From assembly GCA_949893755.1 (NCBI GenBank), contig CATLCV010000003.1:1-64000 (forward strand): a stretch of 64,000 bases of DNA. Reading direction: 5' to 3'. This document shows, piece by piece, positions 49,478 through 58,376 of the stretch. The notes under the pieces are model-generated. The model searched no databases, was not told the DNA's origin, and saw only the letters and a list, made by a program, of their open reading frames with translations. The position numbers were made by a program, and so were the translations under genes. The stretch comes from an uncultured Lachnospiraceae bacterium. GTDB lineage: Bacteria > Bacillota > Clostridia > Lachnospirales > Lachnospiraceae. Numbering within the stretch: the stretch's first letter is position 1; each line of letters opens with the position of its first letter.

Positions 49478-50830
49478 ATGCGCAGAAAAATATATGACCG
49501 TCTGCTGCAGTGGAAAGAAAAAAGCTGCGGAAAAAGCGCGCTTTTAGTGCAGGGCGCCCGCCGTGTCGGGAAAAGCTACATTGCGGAAGAATTTGCCAAA
49601 GCGGAATACCGTTCCTATATCCTGATCGATTTCAACCTGGTTGATTCCCAGATTCGGGACATATTTCTCCATGATCTGGGAGATATGGACACATTTTTCC
49701 TGAAGCTTACGACATTTTTTAACACAAAGCTGTATGACCGTGAGTCTGTGATCATCCTGGATGAGATCCAGCTTTTCCCCAGAGCCAGAAGCGCCGTCAA
49801 ATATCTGGTTGCCGACGGGCGTTATGATTATATTGAAACCGGATCCCTCATTTCCATCCGGGAAAATGTGAAGGATATCCTGATTCCGTCCGAAGAAGAT
49901 CACATCAATCTATATCCCATGGATTTTGAAGAATTTCTCTGGGCCGCGGGCCATGGAACCATGATGGATCTCATTCAGAACTGCTATGAGAAAAAAAAGC
50001 CGCTTGGCCAGGCATTGCACCGGAAGGCCATGGATCTGTTCCGCCAATATCTGATCGTCGGCGGAATGCCGCAGGCTGTGGATGCATTTATTTCCAGCCG
50101 TAATTTTGACCAGGTAGACCAGGTGAAGCGCAGGATTCTGAGCCTTTACCGGGATGACATCCGCAAGCATGCAGGGGGAGAGGAGTTGAAGGTAGAAGCG
50201 ATCTATGATGAACTGCCCTCCCAGCTGAAAAATCAAAACCGGCATTTTAAGCTGTCTTCACTGAAGCACGGGGCACGGTTTGATGAATATAAGGACGCGC
50301 TTTTCTGGCTGTCCGATGCCATGATCGTGAATAACTGCTATAATTCCACCGAGCCGAATATCGGCCTGAATCTGAACCGCGACCGCACACTCCTGAAATG
50401 CTATATGGGGGATACCGGACTGCTGGTCAGCCATGCCTTTGATGAAAATGGGATTGTAAGCGGAGAGATCTACAAAAAATTATTATTGGATAAATTGGAA
50501 GTGAACATGGGCATGATCCTGGAAAATGCAGTCGCACAGATGCTGACTGCCGGCGGGCATAAGCTGTACTTTTATGCGAATTCCTCCCGCAGCGACGCGG
50601 CATCCCGAATGGAGATTGATTTTTTGACTGCGAAGAGCAAGATCAGCAGCCGCCATAACATTTCCCCCATCGAGGTCAAGTCCGGGAAAAATTATACCCT
50701 GTCTTCCATAAAGAAATTCCGGGAGAAGTATGGAGAGCAGCTGCATATTCCTTATGTACTGCATACGGGGGATCTGAAGGAAGAGGACCGGATTCTGTAT
50801 CTGCCGGTTTATATGACGCCTTTTCTCTAA
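49478..50830 (+). CDS. AAA_14/DUF4143 ATPase
   Basis: A 450-residue ATPase: Walker A LLVQGARRVGKS near residues 18-28, Walker B SVIILDEIQLFPRARS near 95, then a DUF4143 C-terminal part with a PD-(D/E)XK-like core MEIDFLTAK...ISPIEVKSGKNY. The ATG at 49478 follows ACAGGAGGTGTAATCTC; the track ORF has 29 unsupported codons in front. The family is widespread and often multi-copy in gut bacteria, without an agreed function. It is preceded by four tandem 33-bp repeats with palindromes. Its end overlaps the convergent metallopeptidase-like gene by 4 bases. Confidence 0.85.
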   Translation: MRRKIYDRLLQWKEKSCGKSALLVQGARRVGKSYIAEEFAKAEYRSYILIDFNLVDSQIRDIFLHDLGDMDTFFLKLTTFFNTKLYDRESVIILDEIQLFPRARSAVKYLVADGRYDYIETGSLISIRENVKDILIPSEEDHINLYPMDFEEFLWAAGHGTMMDLIQNCYEKKKPLGQALHRKAMDLFRQYLIVGGMPQAVDAFISSRNFDQVDQVKRRILSLYRDDIRKHAGGEELKVEAIYDELPSQLKNQNRHFKLSSLKHGARFDEYKDALFWLSDAMIVNNCYNSTEPNIGLNLNRDRTLLKCYMGDTGLLVSHAFDENGIVSGEIYKKLLLDKLEVNMGMILENAVAQMLTAGGHKLYFYANSSRSDAASRMEIDFLTAKSKISSRHNISPIEVKSGKNYTLSSIKKFREKYGEQLHIPYVLHTGDLKEEDRILYLPVYMTPFL

Positions 50831-51720
50831 ACAACTCCAATCCTCCCTTCTTCTATCTCCCGCAGGCGCTCAAACGGCTCTCTGCCGTCGGTCGTTCCAT
50901 CCAGCGCTTCCATGATCCGCCGTACCCGATCCAGCAGCTCCCGGGACGCCTCGCTTCCGGCGTCCTGTCCGGACAAGTAGTTCTCCAGCCTGCCTCCCGG
51001 CCGGTATTCTTCCTCCGTGATCCCCAGGAACAGCCGCGCCAGGCGCAGGTCATAGGTTCCGAAAGCGGCAGTCAGGCCGATGCAGTCGGCCACCACCTCA
51101 TCCCGGATGGTTTCCCGGTTGTCCGGGTAGAGGCGTCCGCTGACCACATGGGCCAGTTCATGCCAGGTCCGGATGATCCGGGAGTACCGGATCCATTCCT
51201 CCTCTGAAAACCCTGCTTCTCCGGGCGGCACCGCACTGTAGTAACCGTTGGACAGCAAAATGATCGTATCCTTGTACTTTAACGGATGGATTCCGCTGTC
51301 CGCATTCCTTGTAATGCGCCGGAACTCCGCGTTCCAGTCCGTATTTCCTGCCGCCAGATACCGGGCCTTATATGCATGGATCGTTCTCCAGTTGTTCAGC
51401 CCGCGGATCGTCACCGCCCCCATGGAAGCCGGCAGCGGCCGGGGCTCTCCCCGGTATGCCAGCATCTGCACCGCACGCTCAAAATCTGTTCGGCAGTATA
51501 AAAAATAGACATCCACATTTCCTGCAGGCGTTTCCATCTCCTGGAACGAATCCTGTTCCGACATCGTAAAAGGGCAGTCACATTCCCCGGGCAGATTTCC
51601 CCGCAGGACAATCTCTTTGTATTTTTGAGTCTCCTTTAAGCCTTCCTCCGGTTCCAGAACCAGCTGCGGATAATTCCACACAAGCCGCTCCCCCGGAAGC
51701 ATTTTCGTTTCTATTGACAT
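50827..51720 (-). CDS. metallopeptidase-like protein with HELAH motif
   Basis: A 297-residue protein starting MSIETKMLPGERLVWNYPQL after AGGAGAATACAGAGA (the track start is 45 codons upstream). It carries TWHELAHVVSG near residue 190 and RDEVVADCIGL about 20 residues later, the H-E-x-x-H ... D-E-x-x-A-D arrangement of zinc peptidases with a third acidic ligand. No signal peptide is seen, so it would be cytoplasmic. I do not recognise a named family. It lies next to the export/signalling locus, and the regulator's upstream element lies between them, so it may belong to that regulon; that is inference. Confidence 0.7.
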   Translation of the reverse strand: MSIETKMLPGERLVWNYPQLVLEPEEGLKETQKYKEIVLRGNLPGECDCPFTMSEQDSFQEMETPAGNVDVYFLYCRTDFERAVQMLAYRGEPRPLPASMGAVTIRGLNNWRTIHAYKARYLAAGNTDWNAEFRRITRNADSGIHPLKYKDTIILLSNGYYSAVPPGEAGFSEEEWIRYSRIIRTWHELAHVVSGRLYPDNRETIRDEVVADCIGLTAAFGTYDLRLARLFLGITEEEYRPGGRLENYLSGQDAGSEASRELLDRVRRIMEALDGTTDGREPFERLREIEEGRIGVV

Positions 51721-51830
51721 TCTCTGTATTCTCCTGATCCTGATTGATGTACTGATAAAGAACTGACAAAAGCCCTCCATCTGTTTTTTTGCTCTGATAA
51801 AATGACTGTGTACCGCATTCGCCTGGCAGA

Positions 51831-51913
51831 ACCTGCATTTCACACCCGAAAACATACATTTTACGAAATCACGGATGATTTCCTTTGTCCCCCAACCAGA
51901 TATTTGGTATACT
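51831..51913 (+). promoter_or_regulatory. LytTR-type element and promoter of the response regulator gene
   Basis: ACCTGCATTTCACACCCGAAAACATACATTTTACGAAATC contains CATTTCAC and CATTTTAC direct repeats with a 21-bp period, followed by TTGTCC (51885-51890), 17 bases and TATACT (51908-51913). The 60 bases from 51831 match 62231-62290 at 46 positions without gaps, and the -35/-10 boxes are identical. Confidence 0.78.
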
Positions 51914-51921
51914 TATAAAAT

Positions 51922-52013
51922 GGCCGCATGTCCAGAATGGGATACCCTTGGATATACCTTATGAATCGGCCGCATAGCCAGAATGGGATGCCCCCTTAGG
52001 GATGCCTTAGTGA
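51922..52013 (+). repeat. tandem 46-base repeat in the regulator leader
   Basis: GGCCGCATGTCCAGAATGGGATACCC... (51922) and GGCCGCATAGCCAGAATGGGATGCCC... (51968) follow the -10 box and precede the GTG start. Each ends in a CCTTA-containing tail. They would lie in the untranslated leader RNA. Confidence 0.65.
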
Positions 52014-52035
52014 AACCGTGAAAGGAGCTGATGAT

Positions 52036-52771
52036 GTGTATCTGAATATTGCCATATGCGAGGACGACGAAAATGACCTTCGTTTTCTCGAAACCTGCCT
52101 GCATTCTGCGTGCGGCGAACTGGAACTGACCGCAAGGATCACCCGATTCTTTTCCGGAGAGGATTTCCTTACTACTCTTCGTAAAAAAAATACCCCCCCC
52201 CGATATTATTTTCATGGATATCTACATGAACGGGATCAGCGGGATCAAGGCCGCAAGGGACGCCGGTCTGACAGGACAAACCCGGTTCATCTTCACAACA
52301 AACAGCCGGGAGCATGCTCTGGAGGCTTTTGCACTGAACGCCGCTCATTATCTTCTGAAGCCTTTGACAAAGGAGGCGGTCCAGGAAGCGCTCCGGCGCT
52401 GCCTCCCCCGGCCTGGAGAGGCGGAATCGAAGCTTTTGAAGATAAAAACCAGTCTGGGAACTGTTCCCATACCAATGGAAAATATCCTGTATATTGAAGT
52501 ATTCAATAAAGTCTGTACCATTCATACAGAAAAAAACAATTTTCAGACCTATACATCCCTGGACGCACTGTTTGAACTTCTGGACGGGGTTTCCTTCATG
52601 AAGGCGCAGAGAAGCTACATTGTAAATATGAAATACATAGAGTCCTTTTATTTTGACCATGTGGTCCTGCAGAACGGGAAAGAGATCGTCCTCTCCAGAA
52701 ACAGCCGCGGGGAACTGAAAAATCAGTACCAGCAATTTTTATTCCATCTGGCAAGGAAGGGCGCAATATAA
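52036..52771 (+). pseudogene. LytTR response regulator, frameshifted at a nine-C run
   Basis: A ComE/AgrA-like regulator split over two track ORFs (52018-52497 and 52214-52771). The receiver starts MYLNIAICEDDENDL from the GTG at 52036 (AAAGGAGCTGATGAT in front). Frame is lost at AAAAAAAATACCCCCCCCC (52183-52201). With eight C the reading becomes KKNTPPDIIFMDIYMNGISG, restoring the phosphoacceptor region, and the second frame continues through the switch Lys (LLKPLTKEA) to a LytTR DNA-binding domain (ILYIEVFNKVCTIHTEKNN ... MKAQRSYIVNMKYIESF). Intact length would be about 245 residues. It is either switched off, phase-variable, or a sequencing error. It pairs with the GHKL kinase at 62356. 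Confidence 0.85.
52183..52201 (+). other. A8-TA-C9 homopolymer tract, frameshift site
   Basis: Eight A, TA and nine C inside the receiver domain of the response regulator gene. One C fewer restores the frame. Mononucleotide runs of this length can change by slipped-strand mispairing. Confidence 0.8.
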
Positions 52772-52849
52772 GGAACTGCAGGGAGATCCTTTCCATACAG
52801 TTCCTAAGCCCATCCTGCCTGTCTGCACAGGGCGCTGGCATGCCCGGCG

Positions 52850-53272
52850 CTACGCCGCCCTCCACTTTTTCTCGAAGGAGATCCGGTTATACCCTTCCTT
52901 CCATTCATACCGGATGGAATCCAGAAATTTTTTTGCCATAAAGACGCCCAGTCCGCCGACCTTCCGCTCTTTGGCGCTCAGAGTGATGTCCGGGTCCGCC
53001 TTGCTGAGCGGGTTGTACGGAGTCCCGCAATCCTCCAGGCTGATATTCAGGGAACGCTGCACCCCGTCCTTTTCAATTTCATAGGATACGCGCACATTTC
53101 CCTTGCCGTCCTGATAGGCATAGTTCACAATATTAACAAAAAGCTCCTCAAACGCGATGTCGAACTGCATCTGCATTTTCGCAGGGCATCCGTGCTCCTG
53201 CAGTACCATTTCAAACAGTTCTGTCAGCTCCATCAATGACTGCTTCGTTGCTTCCACCTCTAATGTTTTCAT
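52850..53272 (-). CDS. RsbW-like anti-sigma factor/serine kinase (HATPase)
   Basis: A 140-residue GHKL-type ATP-binding protein of the RsbW/SpoIIAB kind: N-box EELFVNIVNYAYQ, G1 box DCGTPYNPL, G2 box GGLGVFMAKKFLD. Such proteins phosphorylate a STAS anti-anti-sigma partner and usually bind a sigma factor. Start ATG at 53272 after TAGGAGCGGCT, 8 bases after the STAS gene. It is the last gene of the operon beginning with the peptide precursor. No sigma factor gene of the SigB/SigF type is in the window, so its binding target may instead be another protein. Confidence 0.88.
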   Translation of the reverse strand: MKTLEVEATKQSLMELTELFEMVLQEHGCPAKMQMQFDIAFEELFVNIVNYAYQDGKGNVRVSYEIEKDGVQRSLNISLEDCGTPYNPLSKADPDITLSAKERKVGGLGVFMAKKFLDSIRYEWKEGYNRISFEKKWRAA

Positions 53273-53280
53273 AGCCGCTC

Positions 53281-53580
53281 CTATTCTACCGTAAGAATGT
53301 CAATAAATCCCGTGGATTCAAATACTTCCTCTACCATGCTGTTTACGTTGCACAGGATCATTTCCTTGTCCTCACTGTTGACCTTTTTCTGTCCGTTCAA
53401 GAGTGCCCGGAGGCCGGCGCTGGAAACGTACTGCACCTGTTCAAAATCCAGCCGGACGCAGTCCGCCCTTCCGATTCCCGACAGAAGTTCTTTTTCAAAA
53501 TCCTCCGCCGTGTAGGTATCGATCCTTCCTTCCGTGTGCAGCACCAGTTCGTCTTCTCTCTGTTCAAATGTCACCTTCAT
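53281..53580 (-). CDS. STAS-domain anti-anti-sigma factor-like protein
   Basis: A 99-residue STAS protein, starting MKVTFEQREDELVLHTEGRIDTYTAEDFEKEL. The phosphorylation site region is YVSSAGLRALL, with the conserved Ser before the A-G pair. The start is set at 53580, after GGATGGAAGAATATC; the track ORF starts inside the ABC gene. With the RsbW-like kinase downstream and the SpoIIE-type phosphatase at 60319 it completes a partner-switching module. It would be active unphosphorylated, after dephosphorylation by the phosphatase. Confidence 0.88.
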   Translation of the reverse strand: MKVTFEQREDELVLHTEGRIDTYTAEDFEKELLSGIGRADCVRLDFEQVQYVSSAGLRALLNGQKKVNSEDKEMILCNVNSMVEEVFESTGFIDILTVE

Positions 53581-53663
53581 GATATTCTTCCATCCTTTCA
53601 TCATCTTTTCGTATATACATATCCCGCGCAATCTGCACAGATTATCCTCGCAGCCGCTTCTTA

Positions 53664-56213
53664 TCATGCCAATTGCCGGCTTGCCAGCTGGTAAAACAAT
53701 CCTCCCTGCTCCATCAATTCTTCATAATTCCCTTCCTCCGCCAGCCTCCCCTGATCCATCACAAAGATCCGGTCGCAGTCCATCACCGTGCTGAGCCGGT
53801 GGGCGATGACGATCCGGGTAGCCTTTAATTTTGCCAGGCTTTCGCAGACCATGTTCTGGGTCACGTTGTCCAGGGCCGATGTGGCCTCGTCAAAAAACAG
53901 AATCTTCGGATTGCTGACGATGGCCCGTGCGATCAGGATCCTCTGCTGCTGCCCGCCGGAGATGGTGCCGCTGTTCTCAGACAGCACCGTGTGCAGCCCC
54001 ATGGGCATCTGCGCGATATCGTCCTTCAGGCCCACCTCTTCGATCACCTTTTCCACCTGCTTCATGGTCGTGCCCGGAGCCGTGATGGTGATATTATCGA
54101 AAATGCTTCCCGCGATCAGGTCGCCGTCCTGGAGCACCACGCCGAACTTCTTGCGCAGCTCCCGCTTGTCCATGCTGTCAATGTCCTTGCCGTCGTAGAA
54201 GATCTTTCCCTTCTGGGGGCGCTCAAAGCCCAGCAGCATTTTCATCAGCGTGGATTTTCCTCCGCCCGAAGCGCCTACCACGCCGATATACTCCCCGGGT
54301 CGGATATGAAAGGACAGGTCATTCAGCACATTTCCACTTTCCGCATTGTAGGCAAAGGTCACGTTGCTGACTTCAATATCTCCGGTCAGCGTGCCGGGGA
54401 GGATCGTTTCCTCCTCCATCTCGGGCAGCGCCGAGAGGATCGGCTTACACCGCCGGTATGCCGGGATTGCCGAGTTCACGTCCATGAAGGAGGACACGAT
54501 CCCCAGCATCGCCCCGGAAAAGGAACCGAAAGCGGACATGAACGCGGAAAACGCGCCCACGCTTAAGGACACGCTTTTGCGCATCATCCAGAAGTACAGC
54601 GCCATGGAAAATGCCACATTCAGCGCCCCCACCAGCACGTCTGCCCCGGCGCTCATCTTCTCCTTCCGGATGTTGATATTGCGGATCCTGGAATAGACTT
54701 TCAGGTATTCGTACTGGACCCGGTTCTCCACGCCGGCGATCCGGATCTTGGAAATGCCCGCTAAAAACTGGAACATCAGCGAGGACAGCTTCCCGTCCAG
54801 CTCCATTTTTTCACTCTCATATTTCAGCTGCCGCCAGCCGATCAGGCCGATGACCAGCATCGCCCCCAGCACCATGATGACGGACGGCTTTGCCAGGGGC
54901 TTCGCGTACCGGAACATCTGCCAGAGATACATCAGGGAGAGCACCGCCGTGATCACCGTTTTCACGATCACATCCGCAAAGACCTGGTAAATGCTTGTGA
55001 TGCCCATGACTCTCTGGGCCAGGTCGGCGGAATCGTATTCCCGGAAAAAGCTTTCCGGCAGGTTGAACAGCCGGTCGTAGGCCGCGCTCTGCACCGCGTA
55101 TTCCATCGTATTCATGCTCCGGAAGGTGGCCAGATTTTTCACAATGGTAAAGCTTAAGTTTCCCAGGGAGCAGGCCAGCACCAGGAGGCAGATCTGCACC
55201 AGCCCGCTCTGGTCCGCCATGGGGATGAATTTGTCATACACCTGCTGGTTGATCACCGGGAGCAGCAGCCCCGCCAGTGTCCCCAAAAACGCCAGAAACC
55301 CGATCTTCACAATGTCCCGGATATACACGCATTTGAAACCGAATGCGAGAAGATCCTTCCACTTCATGGCTTTGGCCGGGAAGGGGCGGTACACCATATC
55401 CGCCTTGACCGACAGGGCGGCCGCGTATCTGGCGTCGATCACCACGCCCTCGCTTTCCGGCGACTCGTAGGCAATGTATTTCTGAGGGCCTTTCGGCAGG
55501 CAGACTACCGGGGCGCGGCCCTTTTCCTTGTAGGCCAGGATGGGGCCCGAATCCTTCTGATACCATTTTTCCTCCAGCACGATCTCCCGGCTGGTAAAAT
55601 GGGAGAGACGGCCGATGTCCCGGATATCGAACTTCCGCCTGCAGCTTTCCTTTACCGTGGAAAACGGGGCGATACGGATGTCCATATAGTCGCAGATCCG
55701 GGCCGCCGCGTCGTAGACCTTATTCCCGCTTACAGGCGTCTTGTTTTTCCGGTTCTTTTTCCGGAACATGTCGTAGATCAGAAACAGGCCCCGCTCATAG
55801 GTCTGCTCCTGTTCCAGAGATGTGGCGTAGATGCCGCCCTCCTCCTTGATGATATTGATGTTGTACTGCTCCGCCATCTGCTCTTCAAATTCTTCCGGAT
55901 CAAAGAGCCGGATTCCCAGGGTGGACGCAAAATCCATTTTCACCTGCTCCGGGTTCTTGGGACGGATTGCCCGAAGCTGTGCCTGTTCCAGGGCGATCAG
56001 GGCGAAACGCCAGGAGCCCAGCTTTTCGTTGTCCCAGCACAGAGAAGGGATCCATTCCCCTTCCGTCATCTCGCCGATCAGGAAGCGCCTGCCGGGATTT
56101 CCGTCTTCCAGGGGGAGCACGTAGACCAGGACATGGCCCTCCAGAACCTGGAAGGCCCGCCGGGGATCCTCCGTGATCAGCTTCTGGCCGCCTTTTAATC
56201 TGATATTCTCCAT
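53664..56213 (-). CDS. NHLP-type export ABC transporter, permease/ATPase without peptidase
   Basis: An 849-residue ABC exporter half with a long N-terminal cytoplasmic domain (about 290 residues, including a cyclic-nucleotide-binding-like part, IRLKGGQKLITEDPRRAFQVLEGHVLVYVLPL), a six-helix membrane domain, and a C-terminal ATPase: Walker A VVGASGGGKST, signature TISGGQQQRILIARAI, Walker B ILFFDEATSALD. This layout is that of the second ABC protein of NHLP bacteriocin export systems (TIGR03797-like). Start ATG at 56213 after AAGGAAGGGATACGAC. It lies 14 bases after the C39-type ABC gene and probably forms a complex with it. Confidence 0.88.
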   Translation of the reverse strand: MENIRLKGGQKLITEDPRRAFQVLEGHVLVYVLPLEDGNPGRRFLIGEMTEGEWIPSLCWDNEKLGSWRFALIALEQAQLRAIRPKNPEQVKMDFASTLGIRLFDPEEFEEQMAEQYNINIIKEEGGIYATSLEQEQTYERGLFLIYDMFRKKNRKNKTPVSGNKVYDAAARICDYMDIRIAPFSTVKESCRRKFDIRDIGRLSHFTSREIVLEEKWYQKDSGPILAYKEKGRAPVVCLPKGPQKYIAYESPESEGVVIDARYAAALSVKADMVYRPFPAKAMKWKDLLAFGFKCVYIRDIVKIGFLAFLGTLAGLLLPVINQQVYDKFIPMADQSGLVQICLLVLACSLGNLSFTIVKNLATFRSMNTMEYAVQSAAYDRLFNLPESFFREYDSADLAQRVMGITSIYQVFADVIVKTVITAVLSLMYLWQMFRYAKPLAKPSVIMVLGAMLVIGLIGWRQLKYESEKMELDGKLSSLMFQFLAGISKIRIAGVENRVQYEYLKVYSRIRNINIRKEKMSAGADVLVGALNVAFSMALYFWMMRKSVSLSVGAFSAFMSAFGSFSGAMLGIVSSFMDVNSAIPAYRRCKPILSALPEMEEETILPGTLTGDIEVSNVTFAYNAESGNVLNDLSFHIRPGEYIGVVGASGGGKSTLMKMLLGFERPQKGKIFYDGKDIDSMDKRELRKKFGVVLQDGDLIAGSIFDNITITAPGTTMKQVEKVIEEVGLKDDIAQMPMGLHTVLSENSGTISGGQQQRILIARAIVSNPKILFFDEATSALDNVTQNMVCESLAKLKATRIVIAHRLSTVMDCDRIFVMDQGRLAEEGNYEELMEQGGLFYQLASRQLA

Positions 56214-56227
56214 GTCGTATCCCTTCC

Positions 56228-58375
56228 TTATATGGTCTGCACCAGCGCCTGGTAGTGTCCCGGCTGGCTCATGAGTTCGTCATGGCTGCCTCTCTGGACG
56301 ATCCTGCCGTGTTCCATGACAATGATCTCGTCGCAGTCCCGGATGGCCGACAGCCGGTGGGCCACGATCACGCAGGTACACCCCCTGCGCTTGATATTGT
56401 CCATGATCTCCTTTTCCACGAGGGGATCCAGTGCGCTGGTGGCCTCGTCCATGATCAGGACCGTCGGATTCGTGACCAGCGCGCGGGCGATTTCCAGGCG
56501 CTGGCGCTGCCCGCCGGACAGGTTGTGGCCGCCCTCGGTCAGGACGTACTCATAGGCCCCCGGCTTATTCGTAATGATATCATGGATGCAGGCGTCCTTT
56601 GCCGCCTGGATCATATCCTCTTCCAGAATGCTCTTATTCCACATGGTCAGGTTGTCCCGGATGGTGCCGGAAAAGAGGGTAATGCTCTGGCTCACCGTAG
56701 ATACGCTGGAGCTTAAGATCTCCTTCGGAATGTCCCGCACCGGCATATTGTCCATATAGATCTCCCCGGACCAGGGGATGTACAGCCCGCTGACGATCTT
56801 GGACACCGTGGATTTTCCGCAGCCCGAAGCGCCCACGAAGGCGATGGAGCTGCCGCTGGGCAGATGAAAATGAAAATCCTCCACCAGCGGTTTTTCCAGA
56901 ATGCTGTACCCGAAGGAGATCCCTTCCAGCCTCACATCCCCGCTGAGCTTGGCGGTCATGGCCGTCTTCTGCCCCTTTGCCCGGAACTTCTCGTCCTCCT
57001 CATAGCGCATGATGTCCTCCACCCGGTTCATGTCCGCTTTTAAGGTCTGGATCTTCTGGATAAATTCCACCAGCTTGTTTACCGGCGCCACAAAGGAACC
57101 CAAAAGGCTGGTGTAGGCGATCAGCATCCCGGCGGTCATATTTCCCTGGATGACCAGGATGCCGCCCATCATCAGCACCAGGATATCCGCGATCCCGTTA
57201 AAGACCTCGGGAATGGCGTTCAGGTACTGCTGGACGCTCCCCAGCTTCTGTTCCATCCGGATGGTCTTCGCGTAATATCCCAGGATCCGGCTTGTGTATT
57301 CATTCTCCGCGCCTGCCGCCTTCAGTGTGCTGGTAATGTTCAGCCCGGCAAATACCGCGCCCACCAGCTTTCCCTGATCCTGCTGCAGCTTCATGGTGGA
57401 GTTGGCGATCACTCTGGATGAGGCCTTCATCAGTGTCATGTTGATGGCAATCCCCGCAATACCGATCAGGGTCAGCAGCGGACTGTAGGACAGCATCAGT
57501 ATCAGATAAAAACAGGCCACAAAAATATTCAGCATGGTTTCCGCCAGGTCCCCGGCCAGAAAATTGCTGACGCTGTTGTTATTTTCCACACGCTCCGCCA
57601 GGTCCCCGGCATACCTCTGGTCGAAAAAATTCATGGGCAGCCGGAACAAATGGTACAGAAACCTGTGGGCCGAGATCATGGACATCTTATTCTGCAGCTT
57701 TAGCAGCAGAAAGCTCCGGTACAGCGTCAGGACCGCCTGGAACAGCATGGTAAATGCCATGACCGCCAGAAATGCCGTCATCCAGCCGGTATTGCCTCCC
57801 AGCAGGATCTCGTCGATGAACACCTGGGAAAATACGGGGATGACCATGCCCGGAAATACCAGCAGAAGCCCGATCCCGATCAGCGCCGTGATGGACGAAT
57901 ACTGCCCTTTTAAGCGTGACTTGATAAAGGAAAAAAGGTTCCTCTCTTTTTTGGATTTTTTAAACTCTTTTTTCTTTTCAAAGGTCAGCACGATCCCGGT
58001 AAACGAGTCGTCCAGCTCTTCGTAGGTCAGCTTCCGCCTGCCCATGGCCGGGTCGTTGATGTAATAATTTTTTCCTTTACGCCCTTCGTAGACCACAAAA
58101 TGGTTAAAATTCCAGTGGATGATGCAGGGCGGCCTGATCTCCAGCAGGTTGTCCAGGGATTTCCGGAAGCCCTTCACCTCGAAGCCGTATTTTTTCCCCG
58201 CCCGCATGATATTTTTCGCGTTGCACCCGTCCCGGGAAACCCCGGTCTCGATCCGCATTTTTTCCAGGGGCATATGCTTCCCGTAATAGGCAAATATCAT
58301 GCAAAGGGATGCCGCCCCGCACTCGGTGGCCTCCATCTGATAGATGCTGGGTGTTTTTGCATAGCTGTACTTCAT
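56228..58375 (-). CDS. NHLP-type peptidase/permease/ATPase exporter (C39, PCAT)
   Basis: A 715-residue bifunctional exporter. The N-terminal C39 peptidase has catalytic Cys in QMEATECGAASLCMI (residue 19), His in NFNHFVVYEG (near 94) and Asp in INDPAMG (near 110), so it should be active. A six-helix membrane domain follows, then an ATPase with FVGASGCGKST, NLSGGQRQRLEIARA and VLIMDEATSALD. C39 peptidases cut after double-glycine leaders while exporting the peptide; the precursor at 61996-62142 has a fitting TGG site. Start ATG at 58375 is one base from the HlyD stop and uses GGGGGAG inside that gene, so translation is coupled. Confidence 0.92.
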   Translation of the reverse strand: MKYSYAKTPSIYQMEATECGAASLCMIFAYYGKHMPLEKMRIETGVSRDGCNAKNIMRAGKKYGFEVKGFRKSLDNLLEIRPPCIIHWNFNHFVVYEGRKGKNYYINDPAMGRRKLTYEELDDSFTGIVLTFEKKKEFKKSKKERNLFSFIKSRLKGQYSSITALIGIGLLLVFPGMVIPVFSQVFIDEILLGGNTGWMTAFLAVMAFTMLFQAVLTLYRSFLLLKLQNKMSMISAHRFLYHLFRLPMNFFDQRYAGDLAERVENNNSVSNFLAGDLAETMLNIFVACFYLILMLSYSPLLTLIGIAGIAINMTLMKASSRVIANSTMKLQQDQGKLVGAVFAGLNITSTLKAAGAENEYTSRILGYYAKTIRMEQKLGSVQQYLNAIPEVFNGIADILVLMMGGILVIQGNMTAGMLIAYTSLLGSFVAPVNKLVEFIQKIQTLKADMNRVEDIMRYEEDEKFRAKGQKTAMTAKLSGDVRLEGISFGYSILEKPLVEDFHFHLPSGSSIAFVGASGCGKSTVSKIVSGLYIPWSGEIYMDNMPVRDIPKEILSSSVSTVSQSITLFSGTIRDNLTMWNKSILEEDMIQAAKDACIHDIITNKPGAYEYVLTEGGHNLSGGQRQRLEIARALVTNPTVLIMDEATSALDPLVEKEIMDNIKRRGCTCVIVAHRLSAIRDCDEIIVMEHGRIVQRGSHDELMSQPGHYQALVQTI

Positions 58376-58376
58376 C

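Noticed and set aside
52018-52497. Track ORF of 159 codons as a complete small receiver protein
   Set aside because: After the C9 run the translation turns into Arg/Gly/Pro-rich nonsense, while the other frame continues the response regulator fold; it is one broken gene.
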